Assembly (NCBI GenBank): GCA_038234235.1
Contig: JBBSUQ010000005.1
Location: 1 to 37,745 of the forward strand
Source: JBBSUQ01 sp038234235
GTDB lineage: Bacteria > Bacteroidota > Bacteroidia > Flavobacteriales_D > Crocinitomicaceae
Length of the DNA: 37,745 bases
Direction: 5' to 3'
Part shown: in pieces, positions 14,824-24,259 of the stretch
Position numbering within the stretch: position 1 is the first letter of the stretch
Layout: each line of letters starts with the position of its first letter
Notes under the pieces: generated by a model
What the model was told of the DNA's origin: nothing
Seen by the model: the letters and a program-made list of their open reading frames with translations, nothing else
The model's database searches: none
Program-made: the position numbers and the translations under genes

Positions 14824-17800
14824 TCAATACACTTCAATCCATTTTCCGGGTATTTGCGCAAAGATACTGTGGTCATACATGGCATCTGTAAAGGTCATTG
14901 GTAAGAAAAATTTGCCTTTGTAAGTTGCCGTGAGTTTGATTGTTATTGTTTTGGTCTCATTGGGCTCAAGATTATAATAACTCATTACTCGATCATCCCT
15001 AATATCTTGATAATCGCTTTGGTTTATATAGCCTTGACTTCCTAAAATTCTTTCTGGATAAATTTCCCAACCGCAAGGTATAATTTGAGTTAATGCCAAT
15101 TCTCTATAGGCGAATTTAGAATTAGTGTTTTCAATTTGAAACTGCATCAAAATTTCTGTTCCTTGTTTTAGTTTTTCTACTGAAATAGTTCTTTTATTTA
15201 GATCCAAAAATTGCAAGTTGAGATAGAGTCCTGAAGATTCTTTTTTAATATTCATAAGCTTCGGAATTTTTCTAGTCGTGATACTTACAAATAAATTACT
15301 GGTTCCAGTATTCTTGATATTAATTTTTCTTTTTGCCGAACCATTTTCAATGACTTGAATTTTCTGAATTTTTTCAATGTTGGTTTTTGAAATCGTCGTT
15401 TCAGTATCTACAATAACATTTGCTGCACCAATTTTAGATTTATTTTTTTTGCAATATGAAGAAATTGCAATTAAGCCGAAAGCAGTTTCTTGTGTGCTCA
15501 ACCATTTGGCAGAAGACAATTCTTGTGCTAAATTTCGCATAAAAGTTAAAGATTCTTTTGAATCTAAACCAGTTCCCATGGCTTCCAAAATCATTGCTTT
15601 GTCTCTAAATTGGCTTCCAAACGTTGATCCAGGAATTTTGTAAAATATACTTGTAGCAGTTGTGTTTACCAAAGTTTTGGCTATCTCTGGCTGCCCAATA
15701 ATTTGATAAGCAGCAGCCAATCGGTATCTTGCTACATCTGACATGTTTTTTTCTTCCCGTAATCGGTTCATGGCGCCCAATTCTTCTTCCCCAGCTTTGG
15801 CTAACAAATACAAACGATAGGCTTGTGTGAGAATTTGATCGTCATAACTGTCATTGGATTTCTGCCAGTTCACAGCCATATCTTTTTGATATTTAATTAA
15901 TTTTTCTTTTAACCCATTAGGCAATTTAAAACCGGCCAACTCTGCTTCTATTAAAAAATGTCCGGCATAGTTTGTACCCCATTCATTCTCGAAATTATGG
16001 CCAGGCCAGTATGACAATCCTCCACTGGATGTTTGAAAACCTGCTAATTTATCAATGGCACTTTTAATATTATAGTCTATATTATTTCTTTCTTTATTTG
16101 ACAATTCAACAAAAAGCGGCAAATATAATTGAGCGAAAACGGCGCTTGTAGTTTGCTCGACACATCCATGCGGATATTGAATTAAATATTGCAATCGTTC
16201 TTCTAGTCTAATAGATGGCAAAGTGCTTAATTCTACAGTTGCAAAATTTGAACCCACATAACCGTCAAAAATCACGTATGATTCTTTGGTTTCTCCAGGT
16301 TTCAGCTCGCTAACTGTTGTTTCAAAAATTTCTGGATTGCTGGGTCTAACATCAATTTCAATGTCATAATGTGCCGTTTCTTTTCCACTTTTCACCAAAA
16401 CACTTATTTTACCAATTCCCATTTTATCTTTGGTTTTTAAATTGAAATCTACCAATTCATCACCAGTTTGTTTGAATACCAAACTTTTATTTTTAGGATC
16501 GGAAGTTTCAAAAAACTCATTAAAAGTTAAATCGATGCTAACGTTTTTCACGAAGTCTTCCATAGCAAAAACATTTACTGGCAAAGCAAAATTTTCATTG
16601 GGTCCAATGGTTCTTGGTAAAGTAGCTAACACCATCAATGGTTTTTTAACGCTTACAGTTTTTTGTTCGCATCCGTAAGATTCTTCGTTTCTGCCAACAA
16701 CCATTACCCTAACCGAACCAATGTAATTGGGTATATCTATTTTATGAATTTTATTTTTACCCGCATCAATTGTAAATGGTCCTAAAAATCTTACCATTGG
16801 TTTAAAACGATTTGCTTTTGGTCCATTACCCGTTATCGCATTTCCATCGCCTCCAATAGTTATTAAATGATCAATTGTGCCGCTGTGAGCACCAATTACA
16901 TCACCGTAAAGATCCCAAGTTTTAACACCTAAAGCTTCCTTGGCATAAAATACATTCCATGGTTGTGGAGTTTTAAAATGTGTAAGATCCAAAAGTCCAT
17001 CGTCTACAATTGCCAAAGTATAAGTCATTTTCTTATTATTTTTCTCAGAAATAGCAACTGACACGGTAGATTCTGGTCTTATTTTATCGGGCATAGTAAT
17101 CACAGGATAAAGATGGGTTTGAGGATTTTCAACCATAACTGGCATAATGCCATACATTCTTATAGGCAAATCATTTGTTGTAGTGTGGTGCGGTTGGGTC
17201 ATAGTCACATGCACATACGCATTTGGAGCCATGTTGGCATCGGCTACAAAATCAAAATTTGTTTCACCTTTTATGGTATTTATCCAAAAAGTTTTTAAAA
17301 CTTTCTCACTGTTTTCTATTGAAATAAGTGCCTTACCATTAACTGGAGAAGGAAAATTTACTTTTATTTTTTCTCCTACGCTGTATTTTTCTTTGTCTAA
17401 TGAAAAACTCAACATTGATGCAAATTCATTGTCACTTCTATTAACTCTGCTCCAGTAGGGTCTGTCGAAATAGACAACTTTTCCTGTTTGGTGTCCATTT
17501 TCTTTATCTGTTACCAACACGAGATATTTACCAAAATCATCATTTTGCACTTTTAGTTGAAAGTTGGCAATTCCGTTTTTAGAAATCAGTTTTTGTTCTT
17601 GGTATAAAATCGTAGAAGTGCGTCCAACAAAATCAGCTAGGTTTTCTTCTTGAGTATACCACCAATCCCAATCAATTTTATAAACCAAAACATCCATTTG
17701 TATGTCTGAGATTTTTTTTCCTTCCTCTGAAACCGTGATAACTGAAAAATTTTGATTTTTATTTAATTCCAAAACAGATTCATATTCTTTAGATTCTGGA

Positions 17801-20367
17801 GCTTTTAAACCGACATAAACTTGATAAGGTGAATACGTTTCAATTTTTCTATCGATGCTAAATTCACCACCTTTTTCAAAGACAGTACTCACATAATTTG
17901 CTTGGAGTAAACCCGCAGATTTATTATTTTTTAAAATTGTGGAACTGAAACTAGCGTGACCAACTGAATCCAATTCACCTGAAAAAACAGTTATATTATC
18001 TGAAGAATTTACGCGAATGGGAGAATCAAATTCATAATCTTTACACCCTTTTATCACAGTATTCATAGGGTTTAATTTCACTTGAACATTGGCTTTTAAA
18101 TTTCCTGCATTTGCACCATGCAACCATTTAACATCCATCTTACATGAATCTTTATTTTTACCCAAATTAACTTTCAGATCAATCTTTAACCTATTGGGTT
18201 TAATAGTTTCAATTTTCACACTTTTACTGTAACTATAATTACCAAGTTTTACCTGTAGATTGTAATTTCCGGTTGGAGAATTATCATTTGTGGCAGTTTT
18301 AAAAACATAAACTCCATTCGTGTTAACTGCAGTTTTATATTCTTTTACTGTATGATTTTCGGGATCGTTAAAACTAAAACTTACGGGATGGTTTGATGGC
18401 AAAATATCTAATTTATCTTGCAACATAAAAGTAAAATACAAAGAATCTCCAGGACGATAAACTCCCCTATCTGAATAAATAAAACCTTTTACTCCTTTTT
18501 GAATTAATTGGCCATCCACATTAAATTTACTTAGTGTGTTAGCTTTGGCATCGGTAAGTTTTAAATAACCTTTTTGTTCACCTTTTTTTGCGACCATCAA
18601 AAACGGTTTTCTTTTTAACTTAATACTTAAAATTCCGTTTTGATTAGTGACACCAGAATTAATCAATTCTTTATTGTAGTCGTAGTATGACACAGAAACA
18701 TTGCTCATAGGTTCTGTGCTTACAAGATTAGAAATAAAAGCATGTGAAGTTTTATCTTCGTCTATTTTAAAAATCATTCCTATATCTGAGGCCAATATAT
18801 TTCTTACAACAGCTTTTCCATAATAATAATCTTCGTCGCATGGATTTTGGTTTTCTCGTTCATCATAATAAGATTGCCAGTTTGAATAACCTCTAAATCC
18901 GTAAGAATGCCATAACCTTTCGTTCCATAAATTTTCATTAAGATTGTCTTGCTCTTCACTGTTATCCTCTTCATTTATTTCTTTATCTTTTATTTGATTT
19001 TTGTCACCGCAATCACAGAGAACGTCAGATTGTTCAAATTTTAAAGCGACTTGATAAATTGCGCCACGTTCGGCTTTTATCAATTTTTGCAAATCAATAA
19101 TATGCGTGTTCCATTTTTTTAGATTTTTAGATTTATCCTTAGTTAAATCGATTGATTGTTCGGCAATTATTTTTCCAAAACGTGTGAGTTCATCTTCACC
19201 ATCGAGGTTATTTTCTTGTAAAAAATTATGCACGTTGGTTTCGAAAATTCTGATAATTCTTACACTAACAGATTTCAAAGCTATAGCTTCAAAAGGAAAT
19301 ATTAATCCTTGAGAATTTGGCAAAATACTCCCTTTCCCTTTTAGTTTAACTTCGGGCAAACTTTCATGAAAATATAAGGTTTCGGAAAAGTCATTTTTCA
19401 AATTATAAGAGGCGAAATTTTTAATTTTATTAGAAATATAAATCTTCTGATTGCCTTCAATTCTGTTGGAAAGATAACAACTGACAACGTTTTTATTAAT
19501 CTCATAATTTGCTATTTCCATTGAATCAAGTTTAATTAAGCCATCTAAATTTTGATCACTCAAAAGATTATCAGTGAAATATATTTTCACAATCTGTTCA
19601 TCACTCTCATCTACAAATACTCGATTAACGGTAAAATTATCTAAAGAGGCAATATTAAATTCTTGTTTGCCTTTTGAAAAAGAACGAATTGGCTCACCAT
19701 TAAATGCCACAACCAACTTTTGATCTTTGCTATTTCTTAAAATTGAATCTACTTGAAATTCTACGTGATCGTTTCTTTTGAAAAGTTCAAATTTCAAATT
19801 TTTTCCTTCAAACTTTACCTCAATGCATTTTTTAATATTTTCAACACTTTCTAACTCACTTGTATTAACTCTTCCTTCTAATTTTTGGTATATTGATGCT
19901 TGGTAACCATAATTTTGCACACTTTCTAAATCCATGCTGAGTTGTTGCGAAAAAGTAGAAAACTGAAATGTAAAATTATCGAATTTCGATTCCGTTTCTA
20001 TGACATTTCCTAATTCAAATTTCACAGTATAAAATTGGTTTACAGGAAGTAAGGTATCCGGAACAAATTCGATAATGTGGTCTGAAACGGCGATAACTTT
20101 TCCTTTTAACTCTGGTTGAAAAGTGAAAAGTTTTTGTAACTCTTTAACTTCATATTTTAGTAAATGCAAAGAATCGCCTTCCAACTCTAACCGAATGGAT
20201 TCATTCCTGCTTATCATGCCCGAAGTATAACCTTTTACATATTTGCTGAATGCAGGGTCGATTTTAATAATTTCTGGTGACGTGGGCCCACAGGCAAATA
20301 AAATAATATTACAAACTAATATTGTAAGAAGTTTTACTTTAAGAGAAAATCTGTTTTTAAATTTCAT
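14824..20367 (-). CDS. Bacterial alpha-2-macroglobulin family lipoprotein
   Basis: 1847 residues. The N-terminus is a lipoprotein signal (VKLLTILVCNIILFACGP, lipid Cys at 26), so the protein is anchored in the periplasm-facing envelope. Multiple macroglobulin-like beta domains follow; the YSDRGVYRPGDSLYF segment is typical of the MG/bait region of this family. The thioester motif GCVEQ is intact (Cys1402, Gln1405, in QYPHGCVEQTTS), followed by the helical TED domain and a C-terminal receptor-like domain. These proteins trap proteases that enter the periplasm and are known partners of PBP1C. Here pbpC is on the same strand, but a sensor kinase/regulator pair lies between them. The interior has a low-complexity acidic stretch around residue 480. 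Confidence 0.93.
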   Translation of the reverse strand: MKFKNRFSLKVKLLTILVCNIILFACGPTSPEIIKIDPAFSKYVKGYTSGMISRNESIRLELEGDSLHLLKYEVKELQKLFTFQPELKGKVIAVSDHIIEFVPDTLLPVNQFYTVKFELGNVIETESKFDNFTFQFSTFSQQLSMDLESVQNYGYQASIYQKLEGRVNTSELESVENIKKCIEVKFEGKNLKFELFKRNDHVEFQVDSILRNSKDQKLVVAFNGEPIRSFSKGKQEFNIASLDNFTVNRVFVDESDEQIVKIYFTDNLLSDQNLDGLIKLDSMEIANYEINKNVVSCYLSNRIEGNQKIYISNKIKNFASYNLKNDFSETLYFHESLPEVKLKGKGSILPNSQGLIFPFEAIALKSVSVRIIRIFETNVHNFLQENNLDGEDELTRFGKIIAEQSIDLTKDKSKNLKKWNTHIIDLQKLIKAERGAIYQVALKFEQSDVLCDCGDKNQIKDKEINEEDNSEEQDNLNENLWNERLWHSYGFRGYSNWQSYYDERENQNPCDEDYYYGKAVVRNILASDIGMIFKIDEDKTSHAFISNLVSTEPMSNVSVSYYDYNKELINSGVTNQNGILSIKLKRKPFLMVAKKGEQKGYLKLTDAKANTLSKFNVDGQLIQKGVKGFIYSDRGVYRPGDSLYFTFMLQDKLDILPSNHPVSFSFNDPENHTVKEYKTAVNTNGVYVFKTATNDNSPTGNYNLQVKLGNYSYSKSVKIETIKPNRLKIDLKVNLGKNKDSCKMDVKWLHGANAGNLKANVQVKLNPMNTVIKGCKDYEFDSPIRVNSSDNITVFSGELDSVGHASFSSTILKNNKSAGLLQANYVSTVFEKGGEFSIDRKIETYSPYQVYVGLKAPESKEYESVLELNKNQNFSVITVSEEGKKISDIQMDVLVYKIDWDWWYTQEENLADFVGRTSTILYQEQKLISKNGIANFQLKVQNDDFGKYLVLVTDKENGHQTGKVVYFDRPYWSRVNRSDNEFASMLSFSLDKEKYSVGEKIKVNFPSPVNGKALISIENSEKVLKTFWINTIKGETNFDFVADANMAPNAYVHVTMTQPHHTTTNDLPIRMYGIMPVMVENPQTHLYPVITMPDKIRPESTVSVAISEKNNKKMTYTLAIVDDGLLDLTHFKTPQPWNVFYAKEALGVKTWDLYGDVIGAHSGTIDHLITIGGDGNAITGNGPKANRFKPMVRFLGPFTIDAGKNKIHKIDIPNYIGSVRVMVVGRNEESYGCEQKTVSVKKPLMVLATLPRTIGPNENFALPVNVFAMEDFVKNVSIDLTFNEFFETSDPKNKSLVFKQTGDELVDFNLKTKDKMGIGKISVLVKSGKETAHYDIEIDVRPSNPEIFETTVSELKPGETKESYVIFDGYVGSNFATVELSTLPSIRLEERLQYLIQYPHGCVEQTTSAVFAQLYLPLFVELSNKERNNIDYNIKSAIDKLAGFQTSSGGLSYWPGHNFENEWGTNYAGHFLIEAELAGFKLPNGLKEKLIKYQKDMAVNWQKSNDSYDDQILTQAYRLYLLAKAGEEELGAMNRLREEKNMSDVARYRLAAAYQIIGQPEIAKTLVNTTATSIFYKIPGSTFGSQFRDKAMILEAMGTGLDSKESLTFMRNLAQELSSAKWLSTQETAFGLIAISSYCKKNKSKIGAANVIVDTETTISKTNIEKIQKIQVIENGSAKRKINIKNTGTSNLFVSITTRKIPKLMNIKKESSGLYLNLQFLDLNKRTISVEKLKQGTEILMQFQIENTNSKFAYRELALTQIIPCGWEIYPERILGSQGYINQSDYQDIRDDRVMSYYNLEPNETKTITIKLTATYKGKFFLPMTFTDAMYDHSIFAQIPGKWIEVY

Positions 20368-20522
20368 GACTTATATTTTCAACAAAGATGTTGTAAGTCA
20401 TTATTTTAAATCATTGAATTTTAGTATTGTGATAAGGTGACTTATTATTCGTTGCAAATAAGAAATTATCCGTTATTCAAAAAATAGCTTTGGGTTTAGA
20501 ATTCAATTATAAATTAGAAACT

Positions 20523-20672
20523 TTAATGTTTTTTAGAGGATATTTTATTAGGATTGTTGGCAACTGGACAGCTACCGCAAGATGTTTTTCCCTTTGAGTT
20601 TTTATAGAATATTCTAATTAAATATATTATCGCTGAGACAATTAATAAAATAACCAATAATTTCTGCATCAT
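20523..20672 (-). CDS. FeoB-associated Cys-rich membrane peptide (49 aa)
   Basis: The reverse strand has ATG-ATG at 20672, overlapping the FeoB stop in an ATGA arrangement, and runs 49 codons to TAA at 20523-20525. The product has one N-terminal membrane helix (LLVILLIVSAIIYLIRIF), then a basic loop and a CGSC motif (Cys32, Cys35). This is the layout of FeoB-associated Cys-rich proteins (PF12669-like), which follow FeoB in many bacteria and may help handle ferrous iron. It starts MMQKLLVILLIVSAIIYLIR, and the overlap indicates translational coupling. Confidence 0.85.
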   Translation of the reverse strand: MMQKLLVILLIVSAIIYLIRIFYKNSKGKTSCGSCPVANNPNKISSKKH

Positions 20673-22621
20673 TTAAAAATTAAATACGTTACCAAGGCTC
20701 CAAAATATGCCAAAACTCCCATGTAAGCCATTTGAATTAACGGCCAGCGCCAAGAGTTTGTTTCTCTTTTAACAACGGCTACAGTCGCCATACATTGCAT
20801 TGCAAATACGTAAAATACCATAAGTGAAAGTCCGGTTGCTAGATTAAAAACCAAAGTGCCATCCGCTCTTTTTTCAAGTTTCATACGATCTGCCAAACGT
20901 TTGTTTTCATCGCCTTCGTCGTGCACTGAATAGATAGTTGATAGAGAACCTACGAACACTTCTCGAGCTGCAAAACTTGTAATTAAAGCAATGCCAATTT
21001 TCCAATCATAACCCAAAGGTTTAATAACCGGCTCTATCGTTTTTCCAATAATTCCGATGTAAGAATTCTCTAATTTTATGGCGTTTAATTTCTGATCTTT
21101 TTCTTGTTGACTTAATGTTTTGAAATTTTCGGCTTTACTAATTTTTACTATGGCATTCTCCACCCTATCTCCTGGACCATATTTTGCCATTGCCCAGAGA
21201 ATAATAGAAATTGCAAGAATAATTTTACCAGCACCCCATACAAACATTTTCACCTTATCGAAAACACTTAAGCCTATATTTTGCAAACGTGGTATTTTAT
21301 AAGATGGCAATTCCATTATCATAAAACTCTTACTTTTTGCTTTGATCAATAATTTAAAAATATATGCAACAACCAATGCCCCAATTAATCCGAGAAAATA
21401 CAAGGCGAATAAAACCAATCCCTGCAGATTCATGAAACCAAAAAGATATGTTTTTGGAATTACTAAAGCAATTAATAAAGTGTAAACAGGAATTCTAGCA
21501 CTGCAACTCATTAACGGAGCCACCATTATTGTTGTTAAACGTTCTTTCCAATCTGAAATAACTCTTGCCGACATTACACCGGGAATAGCGCATGCAACTG
21601 ATGACATTAATGGAACAACACTTTTGCCGCTTAAACCCAATGGTCTCATAATTCGATCCATGATAAAAACAACGCGGGCCAAATAACCACTTTCTTCTAA
21701 AATTGAAATAAAGAAAAATAACAAGGCTATTTGAGGAATGAAAATTAGTACCCCGGCAATTCCTGGTAAAATGCCTTCGGTTAATAAATCAATAAAAATG
21801 CCTGGGGATAGCCATGTTCTAATTCCTTCACTTAATTTAAGCATACCATCATCAATCCAATCCATAGGATAAGCAGCAAATGAAAAAATTGACTGGAATA
21901 TGAGTAACAATATTGTTGCAAAGATTAAATATCCCCAAACCGGATCCGTAATTATTTTATCTATTTTGTTTGATCTATAAATATCTGTTTGGATATCTGT
22001 CACCAATTTCTCCGTGACTTTATGGATGCGTTGGTGCCTAATTTCTGCTTGCTCGGATTGGCAGTTATCATCCGATATGGAGCAAAGTTTAAAATCTTGA
22101 TTGGGTTTAGATTCTTGAAATTTAAAATTGCTAATTTCACTTTTGAGTCTTTCAATGCCTAAATTAACTCTCGCATTTGTTTCGACAATTGCAATGCCTG
22201 GAAATTCTTTTAATAATAATTCTTTATCAATAATAATTCCTTTTTTATGGGCGAGATCAGCCATGTTCAAGACTAAAATCACTGGAATTTGCAAATCATA
22301 AACTTGAGAAAACAGAAAGAGATTACGATCTAAATTTGTAGAGTCACATACAATTATTGCAAGATCAGGATGATTTTCATTCGATTTATCGGTAAGAGAA
22401 GAGTAAACAATTTGCTCATCAATAGACCTGGGATATATGCTGTAGGTTCCAGGAAAATCAATAATTTTTATGCGATCACTAGACTTTTTTTTATTTAAGA
22501 ATCCTGTTTTGACTTCAACTGTTATTCCGGGATAATTGCCAGTTTGTTGGCGCATTCCAGTTAGCGCATTGAAAATGGAACTTTTGCCCGTATTAGGATT
22601 TCCTAAGAGTGCAACTTTCAC
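20669..22621 (-). CDS. feoB: Ferrous iron transport protein B
   Basis: 650 residues. An N-terminal GTPase domain has G1 GNPNTGKSS (7-15), G3 DFPGTYS and G4 NMAD (near 120). A helical linker region follows, then the FeoB membrane domain with repeated gate motifs, for example the 'PLMSSVACAIPGVMSARVI' block and the mirrored 'SFAAREVFVGSLSTIY' block. It imports Fe2+ across the inner membrane. The frame starts with GTG at 22621, and no alternative start sits nearer. It lies 6 nt after feoA and overlaps the Cys-rich peptide gene by 4 nt, forming an operon. The length is usual for FeoB outside the longer E. coli form. Confidence 0.96.
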   Translation of the reverse strand: MKVALLGNPNTGKSSIFNALTGMRQQTGNYPGITVEVKTGFLNKKKSSDRIKIIDFPGTYSIYPRSIDEQIVYSSLTDKSNENHPDLAIIVCDSTNLDRNLFLFSQVYDLQIPVILVLNMADLAHKKGIIIDKELLLKEFPGIAIVETNARVNLGIERLKSEISNFKFQESKPNQDFKLCSISDDNCQSEQAEIRHQRIHKVTEKLVTDIQTDIYRSNKIDKIITDPVWGYLIFATILLLIFQSIFSFAAYPMDWIDDGMLKLSEGIRTWLSPGIFIDLLTEGILPGIAGVLIFIPQIALLFFFISILEESGYLARVVFIMDRIMRPLGLSGKSVVPLMSSVACAIPGVMSARVISDWKERLTTIMVAPLMSCSARIPVYTLLIALVIPKTYLFGFMNLQGLVLFALYFLGLIGALVVAYIFKLLIKAKSKSFMIMELPSYKIPRLQNIGLSVFDKVKMFVWGAGKIILAISIILWAMAKYGPGDRVENAIVKISKAENFKTLSQQEKDQKLNAIKLENSYIGIIGKTIEPVIKPLGYDWKIGIALITSFAAREVFVGSLSTIYSVHDEGDENKRLADRMKLEKRADGTLVFNLATGLSLMVFYVFAMQCMATVAVVKRETNSWRWPLIQMAYMGVLAYFGALVTYLIFK

Positions 22622-22627
22622 AAATGC

Positions 22628-22849
22628 TTAGTTGGATTTTACTTTTATTAATTTTGCTTCTTCTAATCTTAATGAGAGCACAAAACTCCCTACTTGAACC
22701 GCGATAGGATCTCCAAAAGGAGCTTTAAAAAGTATATTAAGTCCTCTGTTTAAAACGATACCCATTTCCATAAGCTTGGGTTTCAGGGGTGAATCTTCAA
22801 TCCCTGAAACCCAAACATGTTTTCCTATTTTAATATCTGATAAGCGCAT
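22628..22849 (-). CDS. feoA: Ferrous iron transport protein A
   Basis: A 73-residue SH3-like FeoA protein (MRLSDIKIGKHVWVSGIEDS ... GSFVLSLRLEEAKLIKV), a cytoplasmic partner of FeoB. It carries the conserved 'LMEMGIVLNRGLNILFKAPFGDP' strand pattern. It is followed 6 nt later by feoB. A TAATTTTG -7 box sits 8 nt before its ATG, leaving a very short leader, so the feo operon may start here rather than by read-through from the gene ending at 22904. A Fur box was looked for but not clearly seen. Confidence 0.93.
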   Translation of the reverse strand: MRLSDIKIGKHVWVSGIEDSPLKPKLMEMGIVLNRGLNILFKAPFGDPIAVQVGSFVLSLRLEEAKLIKVKSN

Positions 22850-22857
22850 TATGGGTA

Positions 22858-22865
22858 CAAAATTA
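22858..22865 (-). promoter_or_regulatory. -7 box TAATTTTG upstream of feoA
   Basis: The minus strand reads TAATTTTG, matching TAnnTTTG, 8 nt before the feoA ATG. No convincing TTG is seen at -33, so support is limited. Confidence 0.35.
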
Positions 22866-22903
22866 CATTTTTTCCATCCATTGCTTATCGCTAATTTGTG
22901 GTA

Positions 22904-24148
22904 TTATTGTCGAATTATTATTGTTGGCTGCGTTGTTTTTGAATTAGTTGTTCTGTAGTTCGAGCCTTTTACATATCCATTGTTATTTCTTGTTGTAGTA
23001 ACAGATTTTGCTCTGTCTGTTTTAGTTTTCATAAGGTTTATTCCTATTGAAATCCCATAAGAAGTTCCGAACTTGCTCATTGATGCATAAAAGTTTAATG
23101 GAATATTTAAACTACCTGATTTAAAAGTTTTACCAACACCAACTACGAAGTTCGTACCGAATTCTACATCACCTCTTGCATCGGGTCTTTTGGTTATTTG
23201 GTAAGAATCAAAACTCGGTTTTTGATTTTCATTTGGAAGTGCAGGTTCTATTGTATTATAATAATCATCTCTGGTCATGGTTTGTCCATTAAATTGTATT
23301 GTTTTGGCAAGTCTTCTTGTTGTTAAAGATGGCCCTACTGCAACTTCCCAAGTTCCTTTTCCGAAACGTAGACCATGCAAAATTGCCAATGAAGGAAATA
23401 TTTTACTGCGTTCTAAACCTGCGAAGTTGAAAATGAATTCAAAAATTCCACTAAATCTTTCGTTTCCTACGTATTGTTTTTCAAATTGGTAACCAATATT
23501 ATAAGTCACATTCGAGCCACCTAAACCTCCTGAAGCAGTAGATCTTTGTAAATAATCACCATTGGCTCCTGTAACAATTGCAAATCCCATTCTTGGTCCT
23601 GAATTATCAATTTGTTGCAAAGAGATAGAATTAGCTGGAAGGTTTTTGAAAATCAACATTTTTTCGTCGAGTTCATCTATAGGTTTTTCATTCAAATATT
23701 GTAACATCATATCGGTTATTTTTGTTAATTCCACTTCTTGATTTTCAAACTGACGGATTTCAGTTTTCAAGACTTTGGCATTTTTAACATCGACTAATTT
23801 CATTGTAACAATAATTCTATCGTCTGTTTTTTCATAACTAGCAGAAAGTGCGAAGTCGGCATTTAAAGTTTGGCCTAACTCAATAAGACATTGCTGACCC
23901 AAGCAAAGATCCAATGAATCTTTATTTACTTTTTCTGCAACATCAAATCTATCCATTAAGATATATGAAGAATTTTTAATGATTGATTGCGAAATTATTG
24001 CTCTCAATACATCTTTAGAAGTTTCCATTTTTGTTGTATTGATTCCTCCCAATACTATACTGTTTTGAGCAATTGCAGGTTTGAACATAAAAAATGCTAT
24101 TGAACCTACGATTAAATTTCTCACTGATTTTACTATACTATTTCTCAT
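22904..24148 (-). CDS. Exported protein with CsgG/LpoB-like N-terminal domain and predicted C-terminal beta-barrel
   Basis: 414 residues, signal peptide at the N-terminus (SIAFFMFKPAIAQNS). Residues ~30-150 resemble the TolB_N/CsgG/LpoB-type fold seen in surface proteins. The 'CLGQQCLIELGQTLNADFAL' segment with two Cys, followed by 'SASYEKTDDRIIVTMKLVDV', is characteristic. The second half (about residues 195-380) alternates hydrophobic residues and Gly/aromatics and could be an outer-membrane barrel (for example GTWEVAVGPSLTTRR, GTSYGISIGINLMK). The tail is low-complexity Asn/Thr. It lies just upstream of feoA on the same strand, 54 nt apart, but an iron role is not shown. The exact family is not recognised. 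Confidence 0.75.
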   Translation of the reverse strand: MRNSIVKSVRNLIVGSIAFFMFKPAIAQNSIVLGGINTTKMETSKDVLRAIISQSIIKNSSYILMDRFDVAEKVNKDSLDLCLGQQCLIELGQTLNADFALSASYEKTDDRIIVTMKLVDVKNAKVLKTEIRQFENQEVELTKITDMMLQYLNEKPIDELDEKMLIFKNLPANSISLQQIDNSGPRMGFAIVTGANGDYLQRSTASGGLGGSNVTYNIGYQFEKQYVGNERFSGIFEFIFNFAGLERSKIFPSLAILHGLRFGKGTWEVAVGPSLTTRRLAKTIQFNGQTMTRDDYYNTIEPALPNENQKPSFDSYQITKRPDARGDVEFGTNFVVGVGKTFKSGSLNIPLNFYASMSKFGTSYGISIGINLMKTKTDRAKSVTTTRNNNGYVKGSNYRTTNSKTTQPTIIIRQ

Positions 24149-24173
24149 AACGTTTATTTTAATTTGTATGAGA

Positions 24174-24181
24174 CAAAGGTA
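24174..24181 (-). promoter_or_regulatory. -7 box TACCTTTG upstream of the CsgG/LpoB-like gene
   Basis: The minus strand reads TACCTTTG, an exact TAnnTTTG, 25 nt before the ATG at 24148. No clear -33 TTG was found. Confidence 0.45.
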
Positions 24182-24259
24182 TGATCACTATGTAAGCATA
24201 GAAAACTTAATAACGCAAATGATTGTTCTTGAGTTGCGGAAATCCGTACGGAAGGAAAA

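Noticed and set aside
8412..20367. Transposon or prophage carrying the two-component pair into the pbpC locus
   Set aside because: No transposase, integrase, terminal repeats or target duplication seen at the borders of 10766-14823; the base composition appears similar to the flanks.
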